From Bacteroidota bacterium (GTDB lineage Bacteria; Bacteroidota; Bacteroidia; Bacteroidales; Paludibacteraceae): a stretch of 64,000 nucleotides of DNA. The position numbers and the translations under genes are program-made. The notes below the pieces were generated by a model. The model was not told the DNA's origin, made no database searches, and worked only from the letters and a program-made list of their open reading frames with translations. Shown piece by piece: positions 1 to 11,936 of this stretch (positions are counted from its first letter, which is position 1; every line of letters starts with the position of its first letter). The stretch covers positions 1 through 64,000 of the forward strand of contig JAEWUM010000045.1 in assembly GCA_023459355.1 (NCBI GenBank), written 5' to 3'.

Positions 1-77
1 AGCCGGGATCGAACCGGCATGGAAGTGAATCCACTGGTGTTTGAGACCAGCGCGTCTACCAATTCCGCCATCTGGGC
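1..77 (-). tRNA. tRNA-Leu (anticodon CAA), 3' end cut by window edge
   Basis: On the minus strand the acceptor 5' strand GCCCAGA, D-arm, anticodon stem CTGGT/ACCAG around a CTCAAAC loop (anticodon CAA), a long class II variable arm (TGGA/TCCA) and the T-arm with TTCGATC are all visible. The long variable arm and the CAA anticodon identify leucine. Only the 3' acceptor strand lies outside the window. Confidence 0.93.
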
Positions 78-90
78 GTTATAGCGGGTG

Positions 91-120
91 CAAAGGTAAT
101 AGTTTTTTTTAATTTCTCAA
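91..120 (-). promoter_or_regulatory. Bacteroidetes-type promoter for tRNA-Leu
   Basis: Read on the minus strand, TTG (118-120) is followed after 19 bases by TACCTTTG (91-98), an exact match to the Bacteroidetes -33 TTG / -7 TAnnTTTG pattern. Transcription would start a few bases before the mature tRNA 5' end at 77. Confidence 0.75.
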
Positions 121-210
121 GATTTTGGCGAAAATTCTTTGCTCCAAATTTAAAATAATTGAAGGCAGCCTTCCTGTTGATTTAATTTCAGACGAAAATA
201 CTGCTGTATG

Positions 211-3375
<3,165 letters not shown>

Positions 3376-3417
3376 TCACTTATTTTTATTTTCTGAAATA
3401 TTATTCGGTTTGTAAAA

Positions 3418-3425
3418 CAAAAGTA
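3418..3425 (-). promoter_or_regulatory. -7 box upstream of the beta-galactosidase
   Basis: The minus strand reads TACTTTTG, a match to TAnnTTTG, which would give a leader of roughly 60 bases before the ATG at 3351. No clean TTG sits 19-20 bases further upstream, so the -33 element is weak or absent. Confidence 0.45.
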
Positions 3426-3446
3426 GTTTTTTTTGTATATTTACAG

Positions 3447-3539
3447 ATGAAATATTTTCATAAACTGATTATTCTGGTTCTTTTCATATTAATTATGCAG
3501 TTGTTTTCCCTGCTTCCCAAGTCTGATTATGTGGAATAA
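3447..3539 (+). other. Orphan signal-peptide ORF, probably the detached start of the decayed gene that follows
   Basis: ATG at 3447 opens a 30-codon frame starting MKYFHKLIILVLF with a lysine/histidine n-region and a long hydrophobic core, as in a Sec signal peptide. It stops at 3539. It lies in a different frame from the esterase-like body that becomes readable at 3653. I infer that it once encoded the export signal of that gene and that the join (3540-3652) has decayed. It could instead be a chance hydrophobic ORF. Confidence 0.4.
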
Positions 3540-3652
3540 CCGATATGTGGAAATTGGTTTGTTAAACGTCTTTAAGGAGAATCATATTGTCTGAATAAAT
3601 CATTCCCGGAAGATGCGCATGTCCCGCTCATAGGGGAAGGTGAAATCAGGAA

Positions 3653-5254
3653 ATAATTCGCATCCAGGCCATCGGAAATAGTTTCTCACAGGATGCAGCT
3701 GAATCTTATCTCGATGATTTGGCAAAGGCAGATGGAGTCCGGCTGATTGTGGGGAATATGTATATTGGCGGATGTTCGCTTGAGACGCACTGGAATAATG
3801 CGCTGGGCAATTTAGCCGCCTATTCGTACCGTAAAATAACCGAAGGAGATACAGTCGTCCAGGCAAGCCAGACGCTAAGAACTGCCATTGCCGACGAAGA
3901 TTGGGATGTCATTACTTTCCAACAGGTTAGTCATACCTCGGGACAGTTAAGCACTTATTTTCCCTATCTGACCAATCTGGTTCAATATGTTAAAAGTATA
4001 GCCACTAATCCCAATGTGAAGTTTGCCATGCATCAGACCTGGGCGTATGCATCCAACTCAACACACTCGGGATTTGCAAATTACAACAACAATCAGGAAC
4101 AAATGTACAGGGCCATCGTTGAGACGGTAAATAATGCTGCTGCACAGGTGGGTGTTGATATTATCATCCCTGCGGGGACCGCCATCCAAAACGCAAGAAG
4201 CAGTTATGTCGGCGATAATTTTTGTCGTGATGGTTACCACCTGAGTTATGGTATCGGACGATATACCGCTGCCTGTACCTGGTATGAGAAACTCCTCAAT
4301 AGACCAGTGGTGGGGAACACCTACAAACCGGTGGGTATGTCGGATGTGGAAGTTGAAATTGCACAGTATGCAGCTCATTATGCGGTGAGTAAACCCAATG
4401 ATACGACCTCATTGGCGTACATCGAACCGCCTGCTGCGATAGATTTAAACTATCCAGTAAACATCGACTTTGGCTCCACAGCAACTCCATCGCCCTGGAA
4501 TAATCTGTCGGCGACCCTTGAAGGAACATCTTTAACCGGGCTGACAGATATGGAAGGTAATGTTACATCAGTATCCATCACTATTAACGATAGTTTTGGC
4601 GGAATCAACACGAACGGTCCGACATCAACCACAACATCCTTGTCCCTGCCGGCTAATGCAACCCGCGATAGCTTCTGGGGTAATGCTGCCGGTGTCTTTT
4701 CAAATAAATCAGAAAAAACCGGCGGGTTTCTGATCAGTGGGTTGAAATCCTTACAAACTTACGATTTTCACCTGTTTGCCTCCAGGACCGGGTCAAGTGA
4801 TAACCGGGAAACATATTTTACAGTAACCGGAAAGGCAGCACAAACCCTGCTGCTGAATGCATCGAATAATACGACTACGATGGCCTCATTCAGCAATATT
4901 TTACCTGCCGATGATGGAACTGTGACAATTAAGATGGGTGCAGGAGCAAATAATAATAATGAGTACAAGTTTTTTTATATCAATTCAATGACCATTGCTC
5001 CCTCGGCTCCTTCAGGACTGAAGAAGGTGAATGATGTTACTTTTAAGCTGTATCCAAATCCGGTTACAGACAGGATGGTCATTGAATCGGAACAATCCTT
5101 CGACAAGATTGAAATTTTTGATGTGAGTGGAAAAACGGTATTAAAAGAAAATTATCCGGCAGCATTCAGCAAAGAACTTGACGTGTCGAACCTGAAAAAA
5201 GGGTATTATATCGTCAAAATTCAGAACGAGTGTTATCCTTTGATAAAACAATAA
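3653..5254 (+). pseudogene. DUF4886-type SGNH-like protein with T9SS sorting domain, 5' end lost
   Basis: The reading frame encodes a DUF4886-like SGNH-fold domain (to about 4380), a middle beta-sandwich region (about 4440-5000) and a T9SS type A sorting domain (LYPNPVTDR near 5050 to the end). The block I motif AIGNSFSQDA is encoded at 3668-3697, but the first usable start downstream is TTG 3719, past this motif. Upstream the frame meets TGA at 3641 with no ATG, GTG or TTG in between. A signal-peptide ORF in another frame lies at 3447. The gene therefore seems to have lost its start by frameshift or deletion. If TTG 3719 were used, the product would lack its nucleophile motif and its export signal. 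Confidence 0.65.
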
Positions 5255-5274
5255 TCAAATTATTTGCTGCTTAT

Positions 5275-6429
5275 TCAGGGTTTCGATAAGAATTCTTTCC
5301 GTTTCCCGGCAAAAATATCGTAACGGTTGAACTGACAGTCCAACGCACCGTTCAGCAGTCGAATCTTTCTGGAAGGTTTCAGCCCGATTTGGTCGAGCAG
5401 AATTTCCTGCGAGCTAATCACCCAGGCTGATGTCCCCGGGAAACGGTGTTTCAGTACAGAACCCAGGGTACTGTACACTTCGGCAATGTCATCCGGGTTG
5501 AGACGTTCGCCGTAAGGTGGATTGGTGACAATCAGATTGTCTCCTTCCGGAGCTTCTAATTCGCTCACCGGCTTTGCCTGTAATTGAATGTATTTGTTCA
5601 GTCCGGCGCTTTTTACATTTTCTTCGGCAATTTGTAAAGCCCTTCGGGAGATATCCGAACCGTAGATCTTATAGCTGAATTCACGTTCTCCACTGTCGTC
5701 CTGATAAATCTCATCGAATAAATCCTGATCGAAATCCTTCCATTTTTCGAAGCCGAAAGAAGGACGATACAAACCCGGTGGAATGTTCAGTGCTATCAGA
5801 GCAGCTTCTATCAGAAATGTCCCTGAGCCACAGAAAGGGTCGATGAAGTTGCATTGTCCGTTCCACCCGGCCATGAGTAGCATGCCTGCAGCCAGCACTT
5901 CGCTGATGGGCGCTTCAGTTTGGTTGGCGCGGTAGCCACGTTTGTGTAGCGACTCGCCGGAGCTGTCGAGCAGGATGGTGCAGTTGTTATGAGAAAGATG
6001 TACGTTAAAGCGTAGTTGCGGGTTGTCTAATTTTACCGATGGTCGCTTGTCGTATTTTTCCCTGAACCAATCCACGATACCATCTTTTACCCGGTATGCC
6101 ACGAACTTCGAATGCGTAATTTCTTCAGAATAAACCGTGGAGTCGATGGCAAAGGTAGTGTTGAGATCCATGTAGTCTTCCCAGTTGATTTCCTTCACTT
6201 CGGCATAAATTTCATCGGGTTTACTCGCATTGAAAGAAGCAATGGGTTTCAGGATACGCAAGGCCGTGCGTAAATGCAGGTTGGCCTTGTACAACAAAGC
6301 TTTGTTGCCTGTAAATGCCACAGCACGGCGTTGTATTTCGATATTATCTGCTCCCAGTGCAATCAGTTCGGTTGCCAGGACTTCTTCCAGACCTTTGAGG
6401 GTTTTGGCGATGTATTGTTGTTCGTTCAT
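5275..6429 (-). CDS. THUMP-domain class I SAM-dependent RNA methyltransferase (RlmL/YcbY-like)
   Basis: A 384-residue cytoplasmic protein with an N-terminal ferredoxin-like/THUMP region (about 1-160) that binds RNA and a Rossmann methyltransferase domain (about 165-375). The SAM motif DPFCGSG is at 197-203 and the N6/N2-type catalytic motif NPPYGER at 303-309, which places it with the YcbY/RlmL N-half family that methylates guanine N2 of 23S rRNA. The exact rRNA target is inferred. Its ATG overlaps the cysE stop by four bases (ATGA), so translation is probably coupled. It is the last gene of the NadR-like/cysE operon. Confidence 0.88.
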   Translation of the reverse strand: MNEQQYIAKTLKGLEEVLATELIALGADNIEIQRRAVAFTGNKALLYKANLHLRTALRILKPIASFNASKPDEIYAEVKEINWEDYMDLNTTFAIDSTVYSEEITHSKFVAYRVKDGIVDWFREKYDKRPSVKLDNPQLRFNVHLSHNNCTILLDSSGESLHKRGYRANQTEAPISEVLAAGMLLMAGWNGQCNFIDPFCGSGTFLIEAALIALNIPPGLYRPSFGFEKWKDFDQDLFDEIYQDDSGEREFSYKIYGSDISRRALQIAEENVKSAGLNKYIQLQAKPVSELEAPEGDNLIVTNPPYGERLNPDDIAEVYSTLGSVLKHRFPGTSAWVISSQEILLDQIGLKPSRKIRLLNGALDCQFNRYDIFAGKRKEFLSKP

Positions 6430-7301
6430 TTCTTCTGCACCAATTTTGCTCCGGGTTTCACATCCTGATCCACCCAGATATTACCGCCAATTACAGCACC
6501 ATTGCCAACGGTAATGTTCCCCAGGATGGTTGAGTTGGAATAAATAATGACATTGTCTCCAATCTTGGGGTGACGATCGATGCCCTTGATGGGATTGCCT
6601 TGTTCATCCAACGGAAAGCTTCTGGCGCCAAGGGTTACTCCCTGGTACATTTTTACGTTTTTCCCTATTCTGGATGTTTCGCCAATTACCACGCCGGTTC
6701 CATGATCAATGGTGAAATACTCACCAATGGTAGCTCCGGGATGGATGTCGATTCCCGTTTCCGAATGTGCCATCTCGCTGATGATGCGGGGGATGAGCGG
6801 TACTTCTAAATGCAACAAGGCATTGGCAATGCGGTAACTGCTGATAGCCCGGATGCCGGGATAACAGAAAATCACTTCGCCAAAACTTTTAGCAGCCGGG
6901 TCGCCGTTGTAGGCTGCAATAATGTCTGTATAGAGTCTTTCTCGGATTTCAGGTAATTGAGAGATGAATTCAACCGTTTTTTCTTCGGCGATGCGTTCGA
7001 TTTCAGCACAAATCTGTTCTTCCGATCTCGATTCGAAGCACAAACCTGCCTTGATTTGCATCTGTAGTAACAACTGTAACTTGTCGATGTTGACACCGAT
7101 GTGGTACAGCATCGTTTTGGAATTAACCCCGGCATCTCCGAAATAGCCCGGGAAAAGAACCGAACGGATTAACATGACGATTTCTTTCAGCACTTCTACC
7201 GAAGGCATGGGATTGTTGTGTGTCTGTTTGTGGCAAACCTCTTGTATGTTGCCGGTATCAGCCAGTTTCTTGATGGCTTCGAGTGTTTTTTTCGAGTTCA
7301 T
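6426..7301 (-). CDS. cysE: Serine O-acetyltransferase
   Basis: A 291-residue enzyme that acetylates L-serine with acetyl-CoA, the first committed step of cysteine synthesis. The C-terminal half holds the left-handed beta-helix of hexapeptide repeats. Family signatures visible are HSETGIDIHPGATIG, IDHGTGVVIGE and the MYQGVTLGA segment. The long N-terminal helical region (about 1-150) is typical of the EpsC-like serine acetyltransferases of Bacteroidetes. It sits 12 bases after the NadR-like gene and overlaps the methyltransferase gene by four bases. The operon partners do not suggest a shared pathway. Confidence 0.9.
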   Translation of the reverse strand: MNSKKTLEAIKKLADTGNIQEVCHKQTHNNPMPSVEVLKEIVMLIRSVLFPGYFGDAGVNSKTMLYHIGVNIDKLQLLLQMQIKAGLCFESRSEEQICAEIERIAEEKTVEFISQLPEIRERLYTDIIAAYNGDPAAKSFGEVIFCYPGIRAISSYRIANALLHLEVPLIPRIISEMAHSETGIDIHPGATIGEYFTIDHGTGVVIGETSRIGKNVKMYQGVTLGARSFPLDEQGNPIKGIDRHPKIGDNVIIYSNSTILGNITVGNGAVIGGNIWVDQDVKPGAKLVQKK

Positions 7302-7313
7302 AATGTCATCAGG

Positions 7314-7847
7314 TTATATTCCTGTTTGTGTGTTGCTTGTAAAATTGTCAATTTTTTGAATTGCCAGCCGGATGCGGTCTTCACCGGTTCCACTGATAGC
7401 TACATATGGTTTTCCCAGTTTTTCAATTTCTGTTTTGTACCAATCGAAAAAGAATCCGCGATCGTGACCGTGTTCTCTTACCGGGTCTGGTTCCCAGGGC
7501 AGGTCTGGTTCGCACAGCAAATATAAATCAAAGAAACCGGATTTCAATCTGTCCTCCACAAAAGATGGAACCTGCTGATAGCAGTATGCAAACCAAACTT
7601 TCGTTATTATCAGATCTGTGTCAAAAAACACAAAAGGAGCCGGATTGTTTCCTTCAAACGCGATTTCCTGCTCAATTTGTTGTTGGGCGATGTGACAAAT
7701 GTCCTCAAAATGATAAGGTCCCGTTAGTTGCTCAATGTAAGTCCGGGCGTATTCCGGTACCCAGGGAGAACCATAATGTACGGCTAATGCCGCTGACAAA
7801 ACAGACTTTCCCGTTGATTCCGGTCCGACTACCGCTATTTTATACAT
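7314..7847 (-). CDS. NadR-like AAA-family ATPase / nucleoside kinase
   Basis: A small P-loop protein with Walker A GPESTGKS near its N-terminus, a DTD motif after a hydrophobic strand (FVFFDTDL) and DPVREHG near the C-terminus. It matches the ribosylnicotinamide-kinase domain of NadR (AAA_28 type) without the adenylyltransferase domain, so phosphorylation of nicotinamide riboside or a related nucleoside is likely. I chose ATG 7847, which places MYKIAVVG at the start as in relatives. A GTG at 7865 would add six residues. First gene of the operon with cysE and the THUMP methyltransferase. Confidence 0.8.
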   Translation of the reverse strand: MYKIAVVGPESTGKSVLSAALAVHYGSPWVPEYARTYIEQLTGPYHFEDICHIAQQQIEQEIAFEGNNPAPFVFFDTDLIITKVWFAYCYQQVPSFVEDRLKSGFFDLYLLCEPDLPWEPDPVREHGHDRGFFFDWYKTEIEKLGKPYVAISGTGEDRIRLAIQKIDNFTSNTQTGI

Positions 7848-7853
7848 TTTTAT

Positions 7854-7861
7854 TACTTTTG
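7854..7861 (+). promoter_or_regulatory. -7 box for the PAP2 phosphatase gene
   Basis: TACTTTTG fits TAnnTTTG and would start transcription near 7868, ten bases before the ATG at 7878. It lies just upstream of the divergent NadR-like gene (ATG 7847). No clear -33 element is visible. Confidence 0.45.
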
Positions 7862-7877
7862 TCACAAATCAAATACA

Positions 7878-8510
7878 ATGCGCAAATTTACGATAATTAT
7901 TCTGCTTTTGAGCAATTTTTTTGTTTTCAGCCCTGTCGTGCCGGCACAAAATGCTGATATCGATTTGCTGAAAAGGGTACACTATGCTGCGCCTGGTTTG
8001 AAGCCGGTATCCGTTTTCCTGTCCGAAACAGCTGTGCCGATTAACCTCGCCGTGCCTGTCGCCATCGGAAGTTACGGATTGATTAATCAGGATAAAGATT
8101 TGATTAAAGACGCGATTTTCATTGCCATGGCTTCGGGGATAAACCTGGGTATGACAGAAATACTGAAACGAAGTATTCAACGGGAACGACCCGGTTATAC
8201 CTATCCGAATGATATCACCATGTATAAACTCAAGACCGATTACGCGATGCCCTCCGGTCATACTTCCGGCTGTTTTGCCACAGCCACCGCCCTCAGTTTG
8301 AAATATCCCGAATGGTATGTGGTGGTTCCGGCTTATGTTTGGGCGACATCCGTCGGTCTTTCGCGCATGCATCTTGGTATGCATTATCCTACGGATGTAT
8401 TGGCTGGTGCAGCGCTGGGTGCCGGAAGTGCTTTTCTGAGCTACAAACTCAACGAATGGATATGGAATAATTACGATATAAAGGGTTTTAAAATTATTCG
8501 GAAAGAATAG
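7878..8510 (+). CDS. PAP2-family membrane-associated phosphatase
   Basis: A 210-residue protein with an N-terminal signal peptide or anchor (hydrophobic about 4-20, AQ at the likely cleavage site). It has the three phosphatidic acid phosphatase type 2 motifs in order: KRSIQRERP (KX6RP), PSGHT (PSGH) and SRMHLGMHYPTD (SRX5HX3D), with both catalytic histidines. Such enzymes dephosphorylate lipid phosphates such as undecaprenyl-PP, PGP or lipid A on the periplasmic side; the substrate cannot be chosen here. It is transcribed away from the NadR-like operon and followed by a repeat element. Confidence 0.9.
   Translation: MRKFTIIILLLSNFFVFSPVVPAQNADIDLLKRVHYAAPGLKPVSVFLSETAVPINLAVPVAIGSYGLINQDKDLIKDAIFIAMASGINLGMTEILKRSIQRERPGYTYPNDITMYKLKTDYAMPSGHTSGCFATATALSLKYPEWYVVVPAYVWATSVGLSRMHLGMHYPTDVLAGAALGAGSAFLSYKLNEWIWNNYDIKGFKIIRKE
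7883..7890 (-). promoter_or_regulatory. -7 box for the NadR-like/cysE operon, inside the PAP2 gene
   Basis: The minus strand reads TAAATTTG, matching TAnnTTTG, with TTG at 7913-7915 (22-base spacing, a little long). The predicted start near 7876 puts this promoter within the first codons of the divergent PAP2 gene, so the two promoters face each other and the 5' ends of the transcripts would overlap. Confidence 0.4.
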
Positions 8511-8534
8511 ATTATGCGAATCAGGAGTAAAAAA

Positions 8535-8747
8535 TTAGATCCCTCACTTCCGTTCGGGATGACAACGATTCAGTAAGGTCAAATACCGTCGCACAATCTT
8601 TCCATTTATTATTAGATTCTTTACGGCGACGGTTCGGGAACCATAGCACCCGTCGCTGCAAAAATAGAATAGTTTTTGCAGACTTCTGCCGACGGGGAAT
8701 ATTAATAAAGTGAAAATTGTCATCCCGAACGGAAGTGAGGGATCTAA
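8535..8747 (+). repeat. MITE-like 213-bp element, copy A
   Basis: A 213-bp sequence bounded by 30-bp near-perfect terminal inverted repeats: TTAGATCCCTCACTTCCGTT... at 8535-8564 and its reverse complement at 8718-8747. The interior contains no convincing gene. The reverse complement of the interior matches the element at 61507-61718 almost base for base. It fills most of the 375-bp gap between PAP2 and EF-G2, together with a 20-base left flank (ATGCGAATCAG...) that also occurs beside copy B. No transposase is present, so it would have to be moved in trans. Confidence 0.8.
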
Positions 8748-8885
8748 TGCATTAACGTAATTTAACCCGCCAAATAAAAATAATGTTGTAAAACATACAT
8801 TTCCCAAGTTGAATTTCAGGTAGATTTCATACATTGCCGCTCCTAAAAACAGACTTAAATATTAATCTTCTTAATTTTAGTATGT

Positions 8886-11045
8886 ATGAAAGTATATCAA
8901 TCAAACGCAATTAAGAACATCTCAATCCTGGGAAGTTCCGGCACTGGGAAAACCACTCTTGTAGAAGCGATGCTATACGAGAGTGGTGTTATAAAACGCA
9001 GAGGTTCTGTAGACGCACAGAACACAGTATCCGATTATTTTCCTGTTGAAAAGGACTACGGTTATTCCGTTTTTTCTACGATTGCTCAAACGGAATGGCT
9101 TGAAAAAAAATTAAACTTCATCGATTGCCCGGGTTCGGATGACTTTATCGGTGGAGTAGTTACCTCCCTCAACGTGACCGACACCGCGCTGATATTGCTC
9201 AATGCTCAGTACGGAGTTGAAGTCGGCACCAACAACCACTTCCGTTATACGGATAAATTTCACAAACCGGTTATTTTTGTTGTAAATCAGTTGGATCAGG
9301 AGAAAGCTGATTTCGACAGAACCCTGGAGCAATTGAAGGAAAACTACGGCAATAAAGTAGTTCCGATTCAGTATCCGGTGAATGTGGGTCCACAGTTCAA
9401 TGCCCTTGTTGACGTTCTGAAGATGAAATTATACAAATGGAAACCCGAAGGGGGTGTTCCTGAAATTTTAGATATTCCTGCTGAAGAAATGGACAAAGCG
9501 CAGGAATTACACAATACCCTGGTAGAAGCCGCTGCTGAACACGATGAAGCGTTGATGGAAAAATTCTTCGATCAGGGGTCATTGGATGAAGAAGAAATGC
9601 GTGTAGGTATCCGTGCCGGATTATTGCATCGCGACATGTTTCCGGTATTCTGCGTATGTGCCCAGAAAGATATGGCCATTCGCCGTTTGATGGAATTTCT
9701 CGGGAACGTGGTGCCCAATGTAAATGTAACTGTTAAACCGCAGACCAAAAGCGGTGAAGAGGTTACTGCCGATCCGGCTGCACCGACCAGTATATATATC
9801 TTTAAAACAAGCGTAGAACCACATATCGGTGAAGTTTCCTATTTCAAGGTAATGAGTGGTACACTGAAAGCTGGTGATGATTTGTTGAATAAAAGCCGTG
9901 GTTCTAAAGAACGGTTGAGTCAGCTGTTCGCAGTTGCCGGACAGATTCGTACGAATGTTGATATGCTGGTTGCCGGTGATATTGGCGCTACGGTGAAACT
10001 GAAAGATACCCGTACAGGTAACACCCTGAATGCTAAAGGTTGCGAATACGATTTCAAAGATATTGATTTTCCTGCTCCCAAGTATCGCCGTGCCATCAGG
10101 GCAGTGTCTGAATCGGATGAAGAAAAACTGAGTGAAATCCTGACCCGTATGCGTGAAGAAGATCCGACCTGGATTGTAGAGCAATCGAAAGAGCTCAAGC
10201 AAACTATCGTGCACGGACAGGGAGAATTCCACCTGCGTACGTTGAAATGGCGAATCGAAAATAATGATAAATTGGCTATTGAGTTCAAAGAACCCAAAAT
10301 ACCATACAGGGAGACCATTACCAAAATGGCCCGCGCCGATTATCGCCACAAGAAGCAATCGGGTGGCGCCGGTCAGTTCGGTGAAGTACATATGATTATT
10401 GAACCGTATTTTGAAGGTGTAGCGCCACAGGAAATCTATCGTTTCGGCGGACAGGAATACAAAATTTCGGTTCGCGACACCCAGGAGATTAAATTAGAAT
10501 GGGGTGGAAAAGTGGTTATTATCAATTCTATCGTGGGTGGCGCTATTGATACACGCTTCCTGCCGGCCATCCAAAAAGGAATTATGGACCGTATGGAGCA
10601 GGGACCGCTGACCGGTTCGTATGCCCGCGATGTGCGTGTAATCGTGTACGATGGTAAGATGCACCCGGTGGATTCAAATGAAATTTCGTTCCGCCTGGCA
10701 GGTAGAAATGCTTTTGCCCAGGCCTTTAAAGAAGCGGGTCCGAAATTGTTGGAGCCGATATATGATGTGGTGGTTCATGTGCCTTCCGACAGGTTGGGTG
10801 ATGTGATGAGCGACATGCAAGGTCGTCGCGGTGTAATCATGGGTATGGAAAGTGAGAAAGGATTTGAAAAACTTTCGGCCAAAGTACCTTTGAAAGAATT
10901 AAGTAGTTATTCTACTTCTTTAAGTTCATTATCCGGTGGTCGTGCTTCGTTCAGCATGAAATTTGCCAGCTATGAACTCGTTCCGATGGATATTCAGGAT
11001 AAGTTGCTGAAAGAATACGAAGCATCGAAGAAAGAAGAAGAATAG
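8886..11045 (+). CDS. EF-G2: elongation factor G paralogue of the Bacteroidetes starvation type
   Basis: A 719-residue EF-G homologue with a P-loop (GSSGTGKTTL, residues 16-25), domain II, and domains III-V with the EF-G signature region. It differs from housekeeping EF-G. The G3 motif is DCPGS (80-84), with serine in place of the catalytic histidine of DxPGH, and G4 is NQLD instead of NKxD. These changes fit the EF-G2 group described in Bacteroides, reported to support translation during carbon starvation without GTP hydrolysis. Assignment to that behaviour is by similarity. Monocistronic, with a strong hairpin terminator right after the stop. Confidence 0.88.
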   Translation: MKVYQSNAIKNISILGSSGTGKTTLVEAMLYESGVIKRRGSVDAQNTVSDYFPVEKDYGYSVFSTIAQTEWLEKKLNFIDCPGSDDFIGGVVTSLNVTDTALILLNAQYGVEVGTNNHFRYTDKFHKPVIFVVNQLDQEKADFDRTLEQLKENYGNKVVPIQYPVNVGPQFNALVDVLKMKLYKWKPEGGVPEILDIPAEEMDKAQELHNTLVEAAAEHDEALMEKFFDQGSLDEEEMRVGIRAGLLHRDMFPVFCVCAQKDMAIRRLMEFLGNVVPNVNVTVKPQTKSGEEVTADPAAPTSIYIFKTSVEPHIGEVSYFKVMSGTLKAGDDLLNKSRGSKERLSQLFAVAGQIRTNVDMLVAGDIGATVKLKDTRTGNTLNAKGCEYDFKDIDFPAPKYRRAIRAVSESDEEKLSEILTRMREEDPTWIVEQSKELKQTIVHGQGEFHLRTLKWRIENNDKLAIEFKEPKIPYRETITKMARADYRHKKQSGGAGQFGEVHMIIEPYFEGVAPQEIYRFGGQEYKISVRDTQEIKLEWGGKVVIINSIVGGAIDTRFLPAIQKGIMDRMEQGPLTGSYARDVRVIVYDGKMHPVDSNEISFRLAGRNAFAQAFKEAGPKLLEPIYDVVVHVPSDRLGDVMSDMQGRRGVIMGMESEKGFEKLSAKVPLKELSSYSTSLSSLSGGRASFSMKFASYELVPMDIQDKLLKEYEASKKEEE

Positions 11046-11067
11046 ACTTGTTATTTTGTGGTTCAGA

Positions 11068-11115
11068 ATCAAAAGAAAGCAGGTTGCCGTTGATGGTAAC
11101 CTGTTTTCTTTTGAT
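11068..11115 (+). terminator. Hairpin terminator after EF-G2
   Basis: An 18-bp stem (ATCAAAAGAAAGCAGGTT pairing with AACCTGTTTTCTTTTGAT, one G-U pair) closes a 12-base loop 22 bases after the EF-G2 stop. The right arm is U-rich, as in an intrinsic terminator, and the A-rich left arm could let it act for the convergent gene too. Confidence 0.75.
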
Positions 11116-11135
11116 AATTATACTTTATTTGTGTT

Positions 11136-11168
11136 AGACCTGTCAGGTTTTAAAAACCTGACAGGTCT
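11136..11168. repeat. 33-bp hairpin repeat, copy 1
   Basis: AGACCTGTCAGGTTTT is followed by one base (A) and its exact reverse complement. The same sequence occurs at 11838-11870 and 61432-61464, differing only in the central base. Copies 1 and 2 bracket the methyltransferase gene 11184-11789. Confidence 0.85.
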
Positions 11169-11183
11169 TGTATTTGCGGTTTT

Positions 11184-11789
11184 TTATAATTTCCGCGCAA
11201 TCAATATAAATTGATCATAAGCTGAAATTTTTCCTTCAATTCTTTCTCTTTCTAGGGTATCATAAATATAGGCATTCTTCACCTCAAAACCGGCAGTTTT
11301 GAATTTCCCGGATAATGCCTTCAAATTGAAACCTTTGTGTGGTATTGGTTCGAAACGATGAAAAGATCCATCTTCTTCAATCAGGTCACCGATAACAACA
11401 TAAGCATTCTTTTTTGTAACAGATGCCAGATGTGACAAGGCTTTGTCCAAATCAGGTATGTGATGAAAAGCCATGCAGGAGAACACCAGATCGATATCCT
11501 GTTTCTGATATTCGAAGATTTCGCCCTGTACCAATTCTACCAGTTCGCCACCCTTTAATTTTGATTTCAGCACCTCCAGCATGGCCGGTGAAGTATCCTC
11601 GAAAACCACAGCCTTAAGCGACGGAAGCAGTTTGAGCCCGACAAGTCCGGTACCTGCGCCAATTTCGAGCGCTTTCCAGTCAGATTTGAGATCCAGGTTA
11701 AGCAGCAGTTCTTCGACAAACTTATCCGTCATTTTTATTTTTGAAGGCTGATCCCAGTCGGCTGCCCGGTGTGCAAAGTGGTCTGTCAT
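11184..11789 (-). CDS. Class I SAM-dependent methyltransferase
   Basis: A 201-residue cytoplasmic protein with a Rossmann methyltransferase core: motif I EIGAGTGLVG near residue 42, an acidic residue after strand 2 (VVFED) and the FSCMAFHHIPD post-motif typical of the UbiE/Methyltransf_11-type group. Nothing indicates the substrate. The gene stands alone on the minus strand between two copies of the 33-bp hairpin repeat, which may act as terminators for it and its neighbours. Confidence 0.85.
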   Translation of the reverse strand: MTDHFAHRAADWDQPSKIKMTDKFVEELLLNLDLKSDWKALEIGAGTGLVGLKLLPSLKAVVFEDTSPAMLEVLKSKLKGGELVELVQGEIFEYQKQDIDLVFSCMAFHHIPDLDKALSHLASVTKKNAYVVIGDLIEEDGSFHRFEPIPHKGFNLKALSGKFKTAGFEVKNAYIYDTLERERIEGKISAYDQFILIARKL

Positions 11790-11837
11790 AATATTATTTT
11801 ATTTTCGAAGCAAAGATAGTGTTTTTATGTTTGTAAC

Positions 11838-11870
11838 AGACCTGTCAGGTTTTCAAAACCTGACAGGTCT
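11838..11870. repeat. 33-bp hairpin repeat, copy 2
   Basis: Same palindrome as at 11136 with central base C. The pairing extends one more base on each side (C11837 with G11871). Confidence 0.85.
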
Positions 11871-11902
11871 GGTGCGGCGATAATTTTTTCACGGAAATTC
11901 AT

Positions 11903-11910
11903 TACATTTG
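11903..11910 (+). promoter_or_regulatory. -7 box for the S9 peptidase gene
   Basis: TACATTTG matches TAnnTTTG, giving a predicted start near 11917 and a 20-base leader before ATG 11937. No TTG is at the expected -33 distance, only a T-run. Confidence 0.5.
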
Positions 11911-11936
11911 CGTTTAAATTTTCAAACTCCTGTTTT

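Noticed and set aside
7869..8384. 171-codon minus-strand ORF over PAP2
   Set aside because: Antisense to a gene with all three PAP2 motifs; not credible.
9621..10391. 256-codon minus-strand ORF inside EF-G2
   Set aside because: It lies wholly antisense to a well-supported gene and shows no recognisable motif; it is a codon-bias shadow.
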